A stretch of 64,000 bases of DNA from Aquatica leii (GCA_035610365.1 CM069439.1:20659533-20723532); one strand, 5' to 3'. Shown: positions 37,606-49,676, counted from the stretch's first letter. A program made the numbers and translations. The notes: a model not told the origin generated them from the sequence alone.

Positions 37606-40600
37606 TGCGTGCGGAGTCTCGTCGTCCTACAAGCACCCGCGACATAATAGTCCCGTGAGTTTCCTTAACTTTTGTTGACTCATGCTTGATAGTGTAGTTT
37701 GAGTGTTTGATTGTGGCTCTGTAAGGAAGAGTTGTGCGTGCTTCATCCCTGAAGAGTTTTTCCATAGGTTTTAGTCTCTGCTGCAAGTTTGCTGCGAATT
37801 ATCTTTTTTCCTTCCCCCTGTTGCCCTTTTTAGCTAGTGCGTCCGCTATTAGGTTCCCCTTTACATTCTGGTCTTTCGGTATCCAGATGAGCCGCACTAG
37901 TTGGCGAAGTGCCAATATTTCCAGACTGTTTATGCATGCCATAATCAGTTTGAATTTTATTACTGGCGATCTTAGCGCCAGTAGTGCTACTTGGCTGTCA
38001 GAAATGATCGATATCGGACCATTTGCGTATTTCGAGTCGATAATATTCCTGACACACGAGTCAATAGCCGCTACTTCAGCTTGAAAAGCGTACGCATATT
38101 TACCCAAAGTCAGCAAAAATTGCTTCCCATGACCCTGTCTTCATATAGTCCTGCTTCGGCACCGTTGTGATTTTTGACTACATTTGTGTACCAGATGGTT
38201 CCTTTAACCGCGCCCAGGTAAATGTTTTTTGTCCAATCGTCTCGTGACGGTATTGTCACTTTAAATTTCTTTAAGATGTTATAATTTTTTGTCAGGTCGG
38301 ATCTCATACTTAAGATTGTTTCTTCATGCAGCACGTTGCATTAATCTGCACCCTGTATTCTGCTTGTCTTGCTTCCATCATTACAACGAGGTGTAATGGA
38401 AAAAGTTAAATAAGTGCTTCTACGACTGCTGTGGGCGTCTTCTCATCGCTCCTACTATCTGCAGACATGGCATTCTCTGTACTTTGCCAGGCTTTGCAGC
38501 TGTGCTTTTCAGGTTGGTTATTTGACCCCATACAAGCCCACCATATGTGATGATGGGTCTTTGTTACTACAGTATATAAGCATTTGATCATTTTGGGTTT
38601 TGATCCCCATGTGTGCCCGGCGATCCGTTTGGTTATATTAAGAACCCTGATGGCCTTCGTTGTGATTTTTTCTAGATGTGCAATGAAAGTCAGTCTAGTA
38701 TCAAGAGTAAGTCACAGATATTTGACTTCTTTTGTCATCGAGAGCGTAACTTCGTACATCGTGGGTAGTTTTATGTCATCCGTTTTCCGTCGTTTCACTG
38801 ATAGTCCCTCTTTTTTGCACCAGTTTTCGACGGTGTTTATTGCACTTTGCATTATATTCGATACAGTTGCCCTAAACTTCCCGTTTGTGATAATGGTGAG
38901 ATCGTCGGCGTATCCTAAAGCAAATACCCCGCCGTCTTCTAATTCTTGTAGTAGGCCGTTCATGACGAGGCACCATAGTTGGAGAGACAGCACCTCGCCT
39001 CGTAGGCACCCGCCAGTCACTTTGGCTCCTACAGAGTAGCTGTTACCGTCCGATTCCTAAGCATTGAGGTGACCCAGTTTCGGACTAGAGGTGTGATTCC
39101 TTTTTTCTCTATTGCTTTTGCAAATGAGGTGAAAGTAGTATTGTCAAATGCTCCTTTAATATCTAGAAAAGCACCCAATGCAATATCATTGTATAGGATT
39201 GCATTTTTGCATCTGCTTACTAGTTTGTGAATTGGTAAGCATATTGGTTTCGGTGAAGAGGCGAAGCCTTTAGTGCCTCGTCTCGTATATACATGTCGAC
39301 TACTTTTTCAAGTAGTTTTAAGATGAAGGAAATCAAGCTAATCGGTCTATAAGATTTTGCCTGGGCGTACGTAGATCTCCCTAGCTTTGGTATAAATACC
39401 ACCTTGACAATCCGCCAGCTGTTTGGTATATGCAAAAATGCTAAGCTGCCTCTGAGAACTACGCATACTGCGTAATCCCTTTAGCAGTATGATGGGATAA
39501 ATTCCATTGGCTCCTGGAGACTGAAAGGGTTTTAACGTATTGATTCCCCTTTCTAGGTTTTCAGGATTAATTATTTTTTTCGCAAGCCCCACCTCCTTTT
39601 GGGTGCCCGTTTGTTTGATACCTCTAGGTCCTGGTTCTTAGGAACTGCAGTTAACGATGAACCTAGGAAGTGTTTTTGCAGTAATTCTTGCAGAGTACCT
39701 TCAATCGGGTTTGTAAAATTTCCGCTTTCAGTCAGCAAATTACCGATGTTTCCAGTGAGATCTTTGCTCAGAGCTTTTTGGAGTCGAGAACTTGTAGGTT
39801 CGTTTTCTACGTCTCTACAGTACCTTTTACATGAGTCTTTCTTTGCCTTTTTAATGGCATTGTTGTAAAACTGGTTTTATATTTCTCCCAGTCTCAGCTT
39901 TTTTGGCTGTATTAAATAGCCTTCTGGTGCGTGGCCTTGCTTTGTCAAGCTCTCTGTTCCACCAAATTATCTTGTTGGGTGTTCGTTTGACAGTTTTTGG
40001 GCAGTTTGCTTCAAATGCGGATTTTAATGAATTAACAATACTATCAGTCATTAGTTCTAGCTTGTGCGTTGATCTTGCAACTATGGGACAGTTCCTAATT
40101 TGGTCTGTTAAAGTTTCGTTGAACAAATCTCAGTCGGTTTTCCTCGGGTTTCTGTATTCCATTAAGAGGTCTGATTCAATGTTGAATCGAACGTATCTAT
40201 AATCAGATAAAGAAAGTTTATCTGATACATGCTATATTTGTATCACTTTGCTCGCCTTTGCACTAACAAACGTAAAGTCAATAACTTCACTGCGCGATAC
40301 GGTTATAAACGTATCCGGTATTTAGTATGTCTAAATTTTTTTAGAATAAATTCTTGGGCTGCAATCAGCCATCTACCTAGACAGTTTAACCCTTTTATTG
40401 TTTCCTTCTGGATTCATGGCTCCTGGACAAAGCTGAGGCTGCCCTACAGTGATGTATATTTATCTGAACGACTTTGAGCATTAGATTTGCCGTGAGCACT
40501 TCTTTGCGGCTCTGGATTTACATCCATTGCCTCATAGACATCACTTGTAGCATCCGGTTCTTTGCTTTTTGGAGTCGGCCAGTGCCTGGAGAGTGATTCT

Positions 40601-40865
40601 CAAAAATCCGTGGTGCAATTTGATGGTTAACGCTTCCACCTTCTCAAAGGACCACTTGTCCATAAACAGGACGTATTGGGTCCTTTAGGATCTGGTTTAG
40701 CGTTAACTACCCGCCACGTTTCGGTACTAATGTTGTACTGTACTGATATTCTTTTCAGTAAGGTTGCCGGTTCCAGTGCCGTTCCCGGGACCTAAGTGTA
40801 AACCTTCTTGTGTGTAGAAAGGTCTTTAAGATAAATGATCTCTAGTTCCCTATCCTCCTCCAGTG
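37606..40865 (-). pseudogene. RNase H-bearing LINE copy 1, ORF1 end to 3' end
   Basis: Minus-strand order: end of ORF1 (40865-40440), an endonuclease region reduced by an internal deletion (40430-40180, with LSLSDYRYVRFN left), KTVKRTPNKIIWWNRELDKA (40000-39940), RT fingers QSPGANGIYPIILLKGL (39520-39470), PNSWRIVKVVFIPKLGRSTY (39425-39370), GYADDLTIITNGK (38910-38875), then RNase H (38330-37800) with YTN for the first YTD, FQAEVAAID, ISDSQVALLAL and GNLIADALAKKG. The copy has frameshifts and the RNase H Asp-to-Asn change. Family: LOA/I-like group within the Jockey superfamily, judged from the RNase H; the clade is tentative. Confidence 0.85.
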
Positions 40866-41056
40866 ACTTTGGTTTCTCTTTTTTATGCGAATAAATCTTT
40901 CACCTTTAGCAAAAGCTTAGGTAACTGATTTTCTAAATTGTGAGCAACTGCGATTCCAGGCGATTTTATTAATTTATTAATTATTATATATCGTTTGATT
41001 TTCTATAGTCTAATTTCCTCTACACGGAAAGCTTTAAAACCTCCACGTGGTTAAAG

Positions 41057-42290
41057 GTGGGCAACGAAGCTCAGGTTACGTCGACACTAGTTGTTCGTCG
41101 TAATCCTAAGAAGTCGCGCTCACCTTCTCCCGTTCCCTCGGCCTCCGCCATAGAGGTTGAGTCTGCGAGTGTCAAGCGTCGTCGTGAAGCTGAGTCCGAC
41201 GACAAATCCGATGACTCCCAACTGTCCACACCTAAAGAATCCTTCGAAGCAGAGGTCCTAACTATGTTTAAGCTGGTTTCTACCAACAAAGAATCCGTTG
41301 CCAGACAAACTGAATGAATGGATGTACTGTCCCCCATCCAAGCTATCTTCCGTGGATCCACTGTTGCCAAAAGAATGTTGCAGCAACATTCAGATATTTC
41401 TGACGCTCTTAGGGGCGTACAAACTGCCTTGAAGACGGTGACTGACAAGTTGTCACAACTGGTTCTGTTTCGTACGCTCAAGTCTAGCAGAGTAGCAGAC
41501 AGAGTGAAGATACCATTCGATAAATCCGTCGCTCCAGTCCCAAGATCCACACTTGTGATAGTTGCCAAGCCCGAGTCTAACATGAAAACATCTAACGAGA
41601 CCAAAACAATGCTTATGATAGTCCTTAATCCTACTACGCTCGGTCTAAGACTAGACCGAGTGACGAAAATGGGACAAAACTCCGTTCGCTCGGAGTCCGA
41701 AAAGACCGTCTTTCCAAGATCCCAGCGGATATCCTAGACAAAGCCGGCTTTGTCATTAGACCGCAAGGCAAAATCCTTCCTAGAATCTCTATCACGGACG
41801 TTCCTATCAACCTCTCCTTCGAGCACGTAAAGGAGGCGATCCTTGAGCAAAACTTCGATGTCGCCTCTAATGAAATAGCGCAACAGGTCAGAGAACACTT
41901 GAAGGTGCTAATCAAACTCGGCCCCAGAGATCGATCTAATTGGAATTGGATAATTGAACTAACTCCGGAGGTAAGAAAGTACCTCATAGCCAGTCCTCGT
42001 GTTTACGTTGCATGGAACTTATGCAGGGTCAATGTTCTTGTACGCATCATAAGGTGCTATAAATTCCAAAAGTTCGGTCACCAATCAGGCGATTGTAAAA
42101 GCGAGATTTAATGCGGTATTTGTGCTGAAAAGCACGAAACTAAAGATTGCCCAAACATCGCACGAGACCTTGCATGTGCGAACTGTGTCAGATATGGCCA
42201 TAAAAACGAGGTGGCAAAACGCAAGACGTCTTCCAATAACTGCCCGGCGTACCTAAAGAGGCTTGTCGCCAAGATTGCTAATACCGACAA
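41057..42290 (+). pseudogene. R1-clade LINE ORF1 (gag-like) relic
   Basis: 41057-41317 encodes a Ser/Pro/Arg-rich N-terminus (RNPKKSRSPSPVPSASAIEV); 41318-41737 continues in another frame. 41730-42030 keeps PADILDKAGFVIR-like and VYVAWNLCRVN. Three zinc knuckles follow: CYKFQKFGHQSGDC (second Cys replaced by Phe), a stop, CGICAEKHETKDC, and CANCVRYGHKNEV (last Cys lost). The protein would bind the element RNA. At least three frame changes. Confidence 0.75.
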
Positions 42291-45164
42291 TGGACAGTAA
42301 GGACGCTCCTCTGACTTTTAGAATTGCGCAAGTGAATCTTCAGCGTTCTCGTGCTGCAACCTTGGAAGTCATGGGCTTCTCCTTCGACAACGACATTGAC
42401 ATTTTACTGACCCAAGAGTCCGCTGTGTACAGTGTTGTAAATTATCTATATAAATTCATATAGATCAATTAATATAGATTCTTTTTTTTTATCTCTTTAT
42501 ATGTATCCAGTGTTCCGTAAAATTCCAGTTAGAATATGTATGTTTTTCATCAGTAATTTTCCGCATTCCATAGTAGTCCTTTGGATCAACTCCATCTATC
42601 ATTATTACTACATAGATTTATTTCATTTATTATCTGTTATTTATATAAAGTTTGAATAGTTTATCTATTATCTAATACTAGATGATTTTTGAAAGAAAAA
42701 AATGTATCTATATCTATATAATTTAAAAATTATCTATTTACAACACCGTATGTATGTCATTCTGGTCAGGGTATAGGCCCGCATCTACTTCTATGCGGTA
42801 TTTCTCGGCTATCGTTTTCAATAGCACGAAGCTTGTCGGAGTAGTTACTCTCAGTCATCTAACTAATCACTGCACTTCCGTCGTATACATGATTACAGTT
42901 GGAAACACCTCCTTGGGTGTTGTTGGCGTATATTGGCCACCAAGCGAGGATGTTCGCATTCATTTACAACATCCAGATAGATTTTTGGACGAACTATAAG
43001 AAGCGTCCCAATTATTATAGCAGATGATTTTAATTCTAAATCGCCGCTTTGACACTCTTTGCTTACTGACGAACGAGGCAGAAGCGCAGAGAACTTCGTG
43101 GGTGAACGTGACCTATGTGTTGTAAATGAGCCCAAGCAACCTTTCACCTTTGCTAGTCACCTAGGTTCTTCAAACATTATTGTCACTCTAGCATCGCAAG
43201 TTTTAGCAAGAAAAATCTCTAACTGGGAAGTAATCCCTGAGGTGAGTCTAGCCGAAATAGCTTAAACCAAGTTCGCTCGTACTCTAAAGCGTACGTTGCT
43301 TAAGAAAGCAAACACAAAAAAACCCAGCAGAGTTAAAAAGTAAATGGCTAAATTCGTATAAGGCCGCGTTTTAACGGTACAAACTGGCAGTGAAGAATGC
43401 AAAATTTAGCTCATGGCAAAGGTTTGTTGAGAAAAGTTTGGCAGCGAGTCCGTGGGGATTAGTTTATAGAATTTCCTCACAAAAGTTCCTGGCTATCCAA
43501 CCATGCTCTAACGTCCGTGACGGTGACAGATACACTCTCACAGAGCAAGACACAATTAAGTCAATTGTTAGTTCCCTTTTCCCAGACGACGATCTTTACC
43601 AAGCCCGAATTAGATCCCGATCTTTTGCAAATATTGAATCCCGATCAGACTGGGTGGTTACAAAAGAGGACATAGCGTCGGTGGTTAGCAGAATTCCCAA
43701 GAATAAGGGTCTCGGATCCGACGTTCTAAGAACAGTCGTACAAGATTCCCTCTCTTCTACGTTTATTGACCTATTTAATTCTTGTGTTTAATGCGGGTAT
43801 TTTCCAAACAGTTGGAAAACTGGTAGGCTAATCACGATTCTCAAGCCTGGATAAGAGGGATCTCGAAAGCCCTAATTCGTACCGTCCGATAACGCTACTT
43901 TCAGAATTAGGTAAACTTTTCGAATGTGTATTGTTAAAGAAATTACATGACAGTATCCCTCCACAACGACTACAGACGAACGTCTCCAAGTATAGACAGC
44001 ATTTTTATAGACATTTCTGGAGCGTTCAATAACGTATGGTGGCCATCAATAATTGAAGCTCTCGTCATTAAGAGAGCACCTGCAGACGCAGTGCGCGTCA
44101 TTCGTAGTTATTTATCGAGTCGCTCGATCACTTATTCTACGAAAGTTTGTGGCTGTTCTTATACAAAACGACTGATAAAAGGGTGCTCCCAAGGCTCCGT
44201 TTTCGGGCCGAGCTTGTGGAACGTTGTTGAGACTTACCTGATAACTGCACATTTTTACTTACGCGGATGATATTACCATCACAGTATCCGCAGACAATAG
44301 ACGTGACCTAGATGCAACATCACGGCAGTGCATGGACACTGACTTGCTGGGCTGCCAACAACAAATTGACAGTCTCAGCTGACAAGACCAAGTACATGGT
44401 TTTTGGCTCCCCGTTGTCAAGAGATCCCACAGTTCGTCTAAACGATATGCCAGTTCGAAGAGTTTGCGAATTCAAATACCTCGGACTTTTGCTTGGTCAC
44501 AAACTGAGCTTCGTTAAACACTGTTCCTATGTGGTTAACAAGTGTAAGAGTGTCTTGCACTTGTTTTACAAGTATTCTTGTTGTAAATGGAACCTACATA
44601 GAAAATCATTAGTGACCATTTTCAATAGTGCAGTCATCCCCATGTTCACATATGGCTTAGACATTTGGTACCATAGACTAAAACATACCCATATTGTCAG
44701 GAAACTGGGATCTGGCAAAATATCCCCCTCTGCTTCTCCTATTGCAGGAAACATACTGCATCAAAGTTCTCTCTAAGGCTGGCATTTGTACCTTTTTAGA
44801 CCAGCAAGTTTCGACCGCAGATATTTCTTCCTTTTCGGCCGTCAAACGTGCATCTCATAAGGGGCCTAACGCCTATTCTATGATACCCAATATCCTAAAC
44901 TGGATCAACATGTCCAACGATCCGGGACAAGCAGCCGTCCAAATTCTCACATCGCACGGCGAGTTCCGTTGCCGATGCCTGTCATGTGGTGTTTCTGATA
45001 CTCCGTCACATAGGATTCTCGCTTGTCGGGAGTTCGATGATGACCGGAGTACCCTAAGAACCAGAGTGAACCCGTTTTCCGATTCTTCCGTATCCATCCT
45101 TAGACTAGTGTACGCTGTTAACGATCTCGTTGTATTCGTTAGAAGAGACCAAAGTCAAACGTAA
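42263..45164 (+). pseudogene. R1-clade LINE ORF2: endonuclease and reverse transcriptase relic
   Basis: Starts within ORF1 and reads LTFRIAQVNLQRSRAATLEV, interrupted by the MITE at 42430. The APE-type endonuclease resumes with VGVYWPPSEDVRIHLQHPD (42915-42970), STDERGR-like and SSNIIVTLASQVLA (43170-43210). RT: IPKNKGLGSDV (43690-43725), FIDISGAFNNVWWPSIIEAL (44000-44060), KGCSQGSVFGPSLWN (44180-44222), YADD region broken near 44260, then AWTLTCWAANNKLTVSADKT. The C-terminal knuckle is CRCLSCGVSDTPSHRILACR (44975-45030). These match the R1 clade, but nothing ties it to rDNA-specific R1 itself. Confidence 0.8.
42430..42748. mobile_element. hAT-like MITE in the R1 endonuclease
   Basis: 319 bp of AT-rich DNA with inverted ends CAGTGTTGTAAAT and ATTTACAACACCG (one mismatch), each followed inward by TATCTATATA-like sequence. 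It splits the endonuclease frame between TQESAVY and the downstream YVCH-like sequence. The CAGTGTTG end suggests hAT, but I could not confirm an 8-bp duplication (GCTGTGTA against TATGTATG). Confidence 0.65.
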
Positions 45165-45569
45165 AACTAAAATCTAACTTAATTTATTTTTGCATGGTAT
45201 TTTGATTTATTTATACAGTCAGATACGACGCATGGGGGCTTATTATTTTATAGTATTCTATTTTGATTATTTTTAGTTTTACTAACATTTTCAGTAGTCG
45301 ACTTGACTAACTGGCCTCATCCTGTCGATTACAATTACGTTTCCTTTTCCCTACTTGGTTTCTAGCCTAAGAAGTGAGGATAAGCCGAAAGGTAGGTGCC
45401 TTGCGGAACTTCGTGCTCTTTAAGAACGAATCTGTAACATAGCCCATCCAACTCGTCTAAACAGACGATCCTTCAACTCAAAATTTATATCCTAAATCGT
45501 TCAATCCTCTATGTGGCGAACTTAAACCAAGCAAGTTCAGGTGGTTGGTAGGTCCATTTCCTCCTCCTC

Positions 45570-46215
45570 CTCCTTCCGTAGTTTCATAATTTTTGACGCG
45601 CCGACTAGCCACTTTATTTACAGGAATCCCCCTTTATGGGTACATTCCTGAAAACGCGGAGAAGCTTATCCCTTCTCCAATTCGTCAATCCATCCGAGCA
45701 TCAAAGTTTTTATGACCTCGGATTCTTCAGGACTGATGGTGTTTTCAGGAAAGGCTTTTAGTATAATTGCAAGGGCAATTCCCGTCAGAGTGTCCCTAAA
45801 TGTCTTTTTTTGGATTCCTTCGACCCCTCGACTGCTGGAGAGGATGCGTTTTTGCGCCTCTGTTGTTTCGGCAGTTGGTGCAATTGCGTGCGTCATCTGG
45901 TGTCGCTGTTGCGTTCCTGCTGACGTGCCCGTCTTTGCGTGTTTGTATAGGTGAAACCGGTTGCCTGAGCTCCCGATTCTCTTTGATTTTTAAGCTTTCG
46001 CCTTGCCGGTCTCGAAAGATTTTTAGGTTTTTCGGGTTCGCGCTCAGCATCAGCTCGAGTTGGTTCACGTGACAGTAGTATTGGAGTACGTACAGATTTT
46101 AGGACGCGACTCCAACACCTGCTAAAGTAAACAGGGTTGTCTCGGCTCAGCTGCGTACCGTTACACCCTATCAACCCTCCGATCCGCCACCTAGAGACGC
46201 GCCCGAAAGGAAGCT
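45570..46215 (-). pseudogene. RNase H-bearing LINE copy 1, 5' UTR and ORF1 start (DUF4780-like)
   Basis: From 46215: a GC-rich leader (GGGCGCGTCTCTAGGTGGCG) shared with copy 2, then coding: RVEPTRADAEREPEKPKNLS (one of several frames), VEGIQKKTFRDTLTGIALAI, LKAFPENTISPEESEVIKTL, GWIDELEKG, later WLVGASKI. The pattern matches DUF4780-type ORF1 proteins of insect LINEs. It stops in a Glu-rich GAGGAG run at 45570, where the R1-clade element sits. Confidence 0.75.
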
Positions 46216-46670
46216 CAACCCACGGGTTTTAGTACATTTATACTTTTCACTGTTTATTTTTATTCTTGTCTGTTGATGCAGGAAAGAGATAGCTGAAAAA
46301 TAATTTTTTTTTTAATTTTAAGAAAGAAATATTGGAACTTTAACCCTTAATTAACTTACTAGCGTCGAGTTCAAAAACAAGACGAGTTCTGAATTCGACT
46401 AGTTGAAGCTCAGCTAAGCAACTTATTGCTGCTAGACGCTAGCGTGTTAACGTCCTGTTCTTTCGCCTCAAAGGGTTGTGGCATGGGAGCAATCAGTTTT
46501 GTTCATAATAAAGTATATTTCGCACTTGGAAAGAAATCAGAATATGGATATTCCGTGAATGATTCACCAAAAACGTATTAGGATAGAAGCGTTGCGTATA
46601 ATAGCGTGCCCGACACCACTTCACCAAGTTATACCTCATTGCAGTTTAGTGTCGATTAAAACAGAAAAAA
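46216..46670. other. Short intergenic interval
   Basis: Between LINE copy 1 and the 3' end of the 507-aa gene. Contains an oligo-A/T tract near 46300 and no recognised feature. Confidence 0.5.
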
Positions 46671-46747
46671 AACAACATTGACACAAAATTACAATTGTTT
46701 ATTAAAAAACACATAAATACATGCAACCAATATATAATAATCTTACA

Positions 46748-48334
46748 TTAAGGAATATATACTTCTTTGGTGTAATGAAGAGAGACCTCATCTAAAGGAA
46801 CAGTTAAATTGAGATGAGTTTTTGAATCATCTATTGACAAATCGCACGAAAGCAATTTCTCTTGTATTTTAGATGGAGATTGCTTTTTTGGAGCAACTCG
46901 ACCTTTGTGTTTAATAAGATTAGGAACCGAAGGAAGATGTTTCTTTATATTGGACGGCAACTTCAGAGACGCTCCTTCAGTTTTAATTACTTGTCGCGGC
47001 AGTGTATAGACAACTTCAGGTAAAACATTCTCCTTGTTAGATTTTGAAATTGTGGGTGTATCGTGATTGCGAAATAGCGCTTTCTTTTGCCACGTATTTG
47101 ATGTTGGCACATTTCGCAAAATTGGACATCTAGGGGTGTTTTTTATATAAACTGCAACTGGACTTACAACATCCTTATAATTTGGTGTTTTCGATTTTGT
47201 CGAAATTGGCTTCTGTGTCGGTTGTTTAAACTGAAAGTCTTTTGTTTTTTTTTGGTATGGTGTGTAATTGTCTATGTAGCCAGTTGTCGGTGCTGAAGAA
47301 ACACTGGCTTCTGTAATATTTTCGTTGCTTTCGACTACTGGAGAATTTCTAACATTTTCATTTGTACTTTTAGGGCTGTTATCATCTGGCATAGTGTAAT
47401 TTAGACCATATTTCAAAGCCATCTCTATTTCTTCTAAAGTGTCGTTAAAGGTATTCTCATCTTGTGATTCATTGCTTTTAAAAGATTTATTTGATGAGTT
47501 TGAATAATCAACTGAAGCATTTAAACTATCGTTGCTACTTTCTGAAGCGTTTGTGCTTTCTTTATGATCTTGGTGGCTAGAACTAGAAGTCGAAGGACAG
47601 TAACTATTTTCTTTCGAGTGTTCACAATCTTCAGTCTTTATTGAAGACACATTTTTTATGTCGTATGGAGAGTAGTTTGATGAAGGTACATTGATTTCGT
47701 CATCATCATCAATGCAGATGACCGAGTTGTTTATATTGTTATTTTTAAATAATCCTTTATTGCATACTTTCATTTCTTGACCTTCAGAACTGATTGTTGC
47801 ATTAATCTCAGTTTTCACGTTACCAACAGGCTTAAAATCTGCACACGATTCTTCACAATCTGATATTATAATTAAGCTGTCTTCATATGATGTATCTGAT
47901 TTATAAGAACTATCCTGCTTGTCTCTATCTTCAGTACCAGAATCGTTTAATCGTAAAACATCTGATAACTGTTCAATAAAGTTTGAAGGCTCTTTATCAC
48001 TGGTATGGACATATTGGGGAACATTATGAAAGTATTCTGATATAAAAGCTGGATTCACATCGATTTCCTGCTTATCCAGTAGATTCCTTTCTATGATTAA
48101 ATTTACTTCAGGCGATTCATCGTAAATCGTTCTCGTAGGTTGCGACACTCTGAAACATTAGATTTGATCGTTAAAAACGAAATATTAATTAAATTACATA
48201 AAGACTTACTCGATTGTAGATCTATTCTTAATTTGTCTGGGATCTTTTTCTAGAGACAGAATTTTTCGAATTTCGTGTAGTGTTAGTGAGCCGGAAAACG
48301 CAAAATCTTCTACAGAGTCTTCATTATTTGCCAT
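46748..48334 (-). CDS. Unrecognised ~507-aa protein with SIM-, SUMOylation- and KEN-like motifs
   Basis: Two exons: 48334-48210 (ATG, MANNEDSVEDFAFSGSLTLH, EIRKILSLEKDPRQIKNRST) and 48149-46748. The intron is GT-AG, 60 bp, and splits a Glu codon (GA|A). The protein is Ser/Asn-rich and probably disordered. Visible motifs: a D-box-like RNLL (about residue 63); SUMO-interaction-like SLIIISDCEE (about 133-142) and SVICIDDDDE (about 184-193); SUMOylation consensus VKTE (153), IKTE (212) and IKTE (431); KEN at about 221 and 414; a basic C-terminal third with VVSPVAVYIKNTPRCPI, and a tail THLNLTVPLDEVSLHY. No catalytic domain. AATAAA on the minus strand at 46703-46698. A nuclear, cell-cycle-regulated role is a guess from motifs only. 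The clean frame and splice site make it a real host gene. Confidence 0.75.
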
Positions 48335-48824
48335 TTTATTTATTTTTTTGTTTTCATTCGCTTTGTAAAATATTTAACGGTTAACACATTTGTGTCGGTT
48401 GAAATTTGATTCAAATATTGACATACGTTTAAGCCACGTTGCCAAGTTGTAAAAATATACAAAGCGCATGTCAAATTGAGTATCAGCGTTGCATCATACA
48501 CCAACTTTACATTTACACATATATACGTTTTGCATTAGCAAATAATAAACATACAAAATATAGTTCTTAAAATCCCAATCAAAGAATCAATCCTATCAGA
48601 GCCGCGCCAAGCGGGGGTGCAAAAGAAGTGCTCAATCTTGGGGGCGGAAGGCAGGTCAAAAACTTGAAAGTATATGAATATATGATATTGTAACAATTTT
48701 TAAACTAATATTTATTCATAAACTAAATATTTACACAATTTATTTTAAGCAACACTAATAAATAACAACAGCATTTAATAAAAAATAACATTAATTTAAA
48801 TATTATTATCACTCGAAAAATAAT
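48335..48824. other. 5' flank of the 507-aa gene
   Basis: Upstream non-coding DNA. A GC-rich patch at 48600-48655 (CAGAGCCGCGCCAAGCGGGG) looks like a transposon end, perhaps hAT, but has no partner that I could find. No promoter element is clear. Confidence 0.4.
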
Positions 48825-49358
48825 GTCCGCAGATAACTTCTGTTTATCTAAACTGGTATTTGAGAAATCGAGAAATTATTCTGAAGTTTCAGAACGTTCA
48901 CCGAAAGATATAGAAAATTCTCGAACGTTTGACCAAAATATATAAAAGCGGCACAAACAAATTATAGGACAGTTATTTCAGTAATTCGAAGTCGGCAGTG
49001 TTAAGAGGATTATTCAAGTTTAAATATGTAGGCACATGTTTATCATATTTTAAATTTACCGCTAAATTAGGAATATAATTAAGTTGGCAATGCGGGAAGA
49101 TTGGGCGCGCGAAAAAAGGGAAGATGGCGGAAGTTTTTTAAAGTAAGTCGGGTTGTACTTTTATTGTTATGATTCTTGTACAAGCACTGTGAAAATAAAT
49201 AGCTGTAAACCTATTTTCGGTATTCTTGGTGAAAATACGCCCCTACAAATAAATAAGTAATTAACGCGTGTGGAGATAAATATACGGAGTATAACCTTGT
49301 ACGTGACTTTAATGTAAACAAGTGTAAGTGTTTAGATAAATAGAAGTTATCTGCGGAC
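48825..49358. mobile_element. 534-bp element with 29-bp TIRs and a promoter-like core
   Basis: The ends are GTCCGCAGATAACTTCTGTT...TATCTAAAC at 48825-48853 and its inverse at 49358-49330, with one mismatch. The centre has AAAATATATAAAAGCGGC (TATA-like, about 48938) and AATAAA near 49192, as in an LTR or SINE-like transcription unit. No coding region or target duplication was recognised. Class unknown. Confidence 0.65.
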
Positions 49359-49581
49359 TTTATCCTTCGGTGAGTGTACTATATAAAATTAGCGTAAGTG
49401 TTTGTATTAAATATCTTCCTATTTATTTTTTACTAGCACAGTTTATTTATTTATCACACACGTTAATCACTTATTTATTTAAACCAACAAAGTTTTCTTA
49501 ACTTTTCTTCCGACTTAATTGGAAAACTGACTTCAGCTTCCTTTGAATACTTTTTATATATTTCTGTTATCTGCGTCAAGA

Positions 49582-49676
49582 CCCAGGCAGCACATTACGT
49601 TTTATTGACGTCAAAATTACGTACTACATCATTAAGACGTATCAATGTCATCATGTGACGTCAGTGTGCTGCCGGG
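49582..49676. mobile_element. ~95-bp miniature inverted-repeat insertion
   Basis: The ends CCAGGCAGCACA and TGTGCTGCCGGG are inverted. The related sequence at 52488-52515 lacks it (GCGTCGAGAATGTTCCACAT is continuous there), so this is an insertion in a gypsy-associated repeat. Too small to code. Confidence 0.6.

Larger units (their letters stand above)
40866..45562 (+). mobile_element. R1-clade LINE inserted in the ORF1 of LINE copy 1
   Basis: Homology of LINE copy 1 to copy 2 (55.7-60.5 kb) breaks at about 40860 and resumes at 45570. Both edges lie in a TCCTCCTCC run (40853-40861 and 45563-45577), which may be the target duplication. The insert has a 5' leader, ORF1 with CCHC knuckles, ORF2 and a 3' UTR (45165-45562), so it is nearly full length in plan but full of stops. 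Confidence 0.8.

Noticed and set aside
41071-41604. 177-codon minus-strand ORF inside the R1-clade ORF1
   Set aside because: Shadow of the plus-strand Ser/Arg-rich coding frame; no independent signature.
48600-48655. GC-rich CAGAGCCGCGCC patch as a hAT end
   Set aside because: No matching inverted end or 8-bp duplication found; kept only as a remark.
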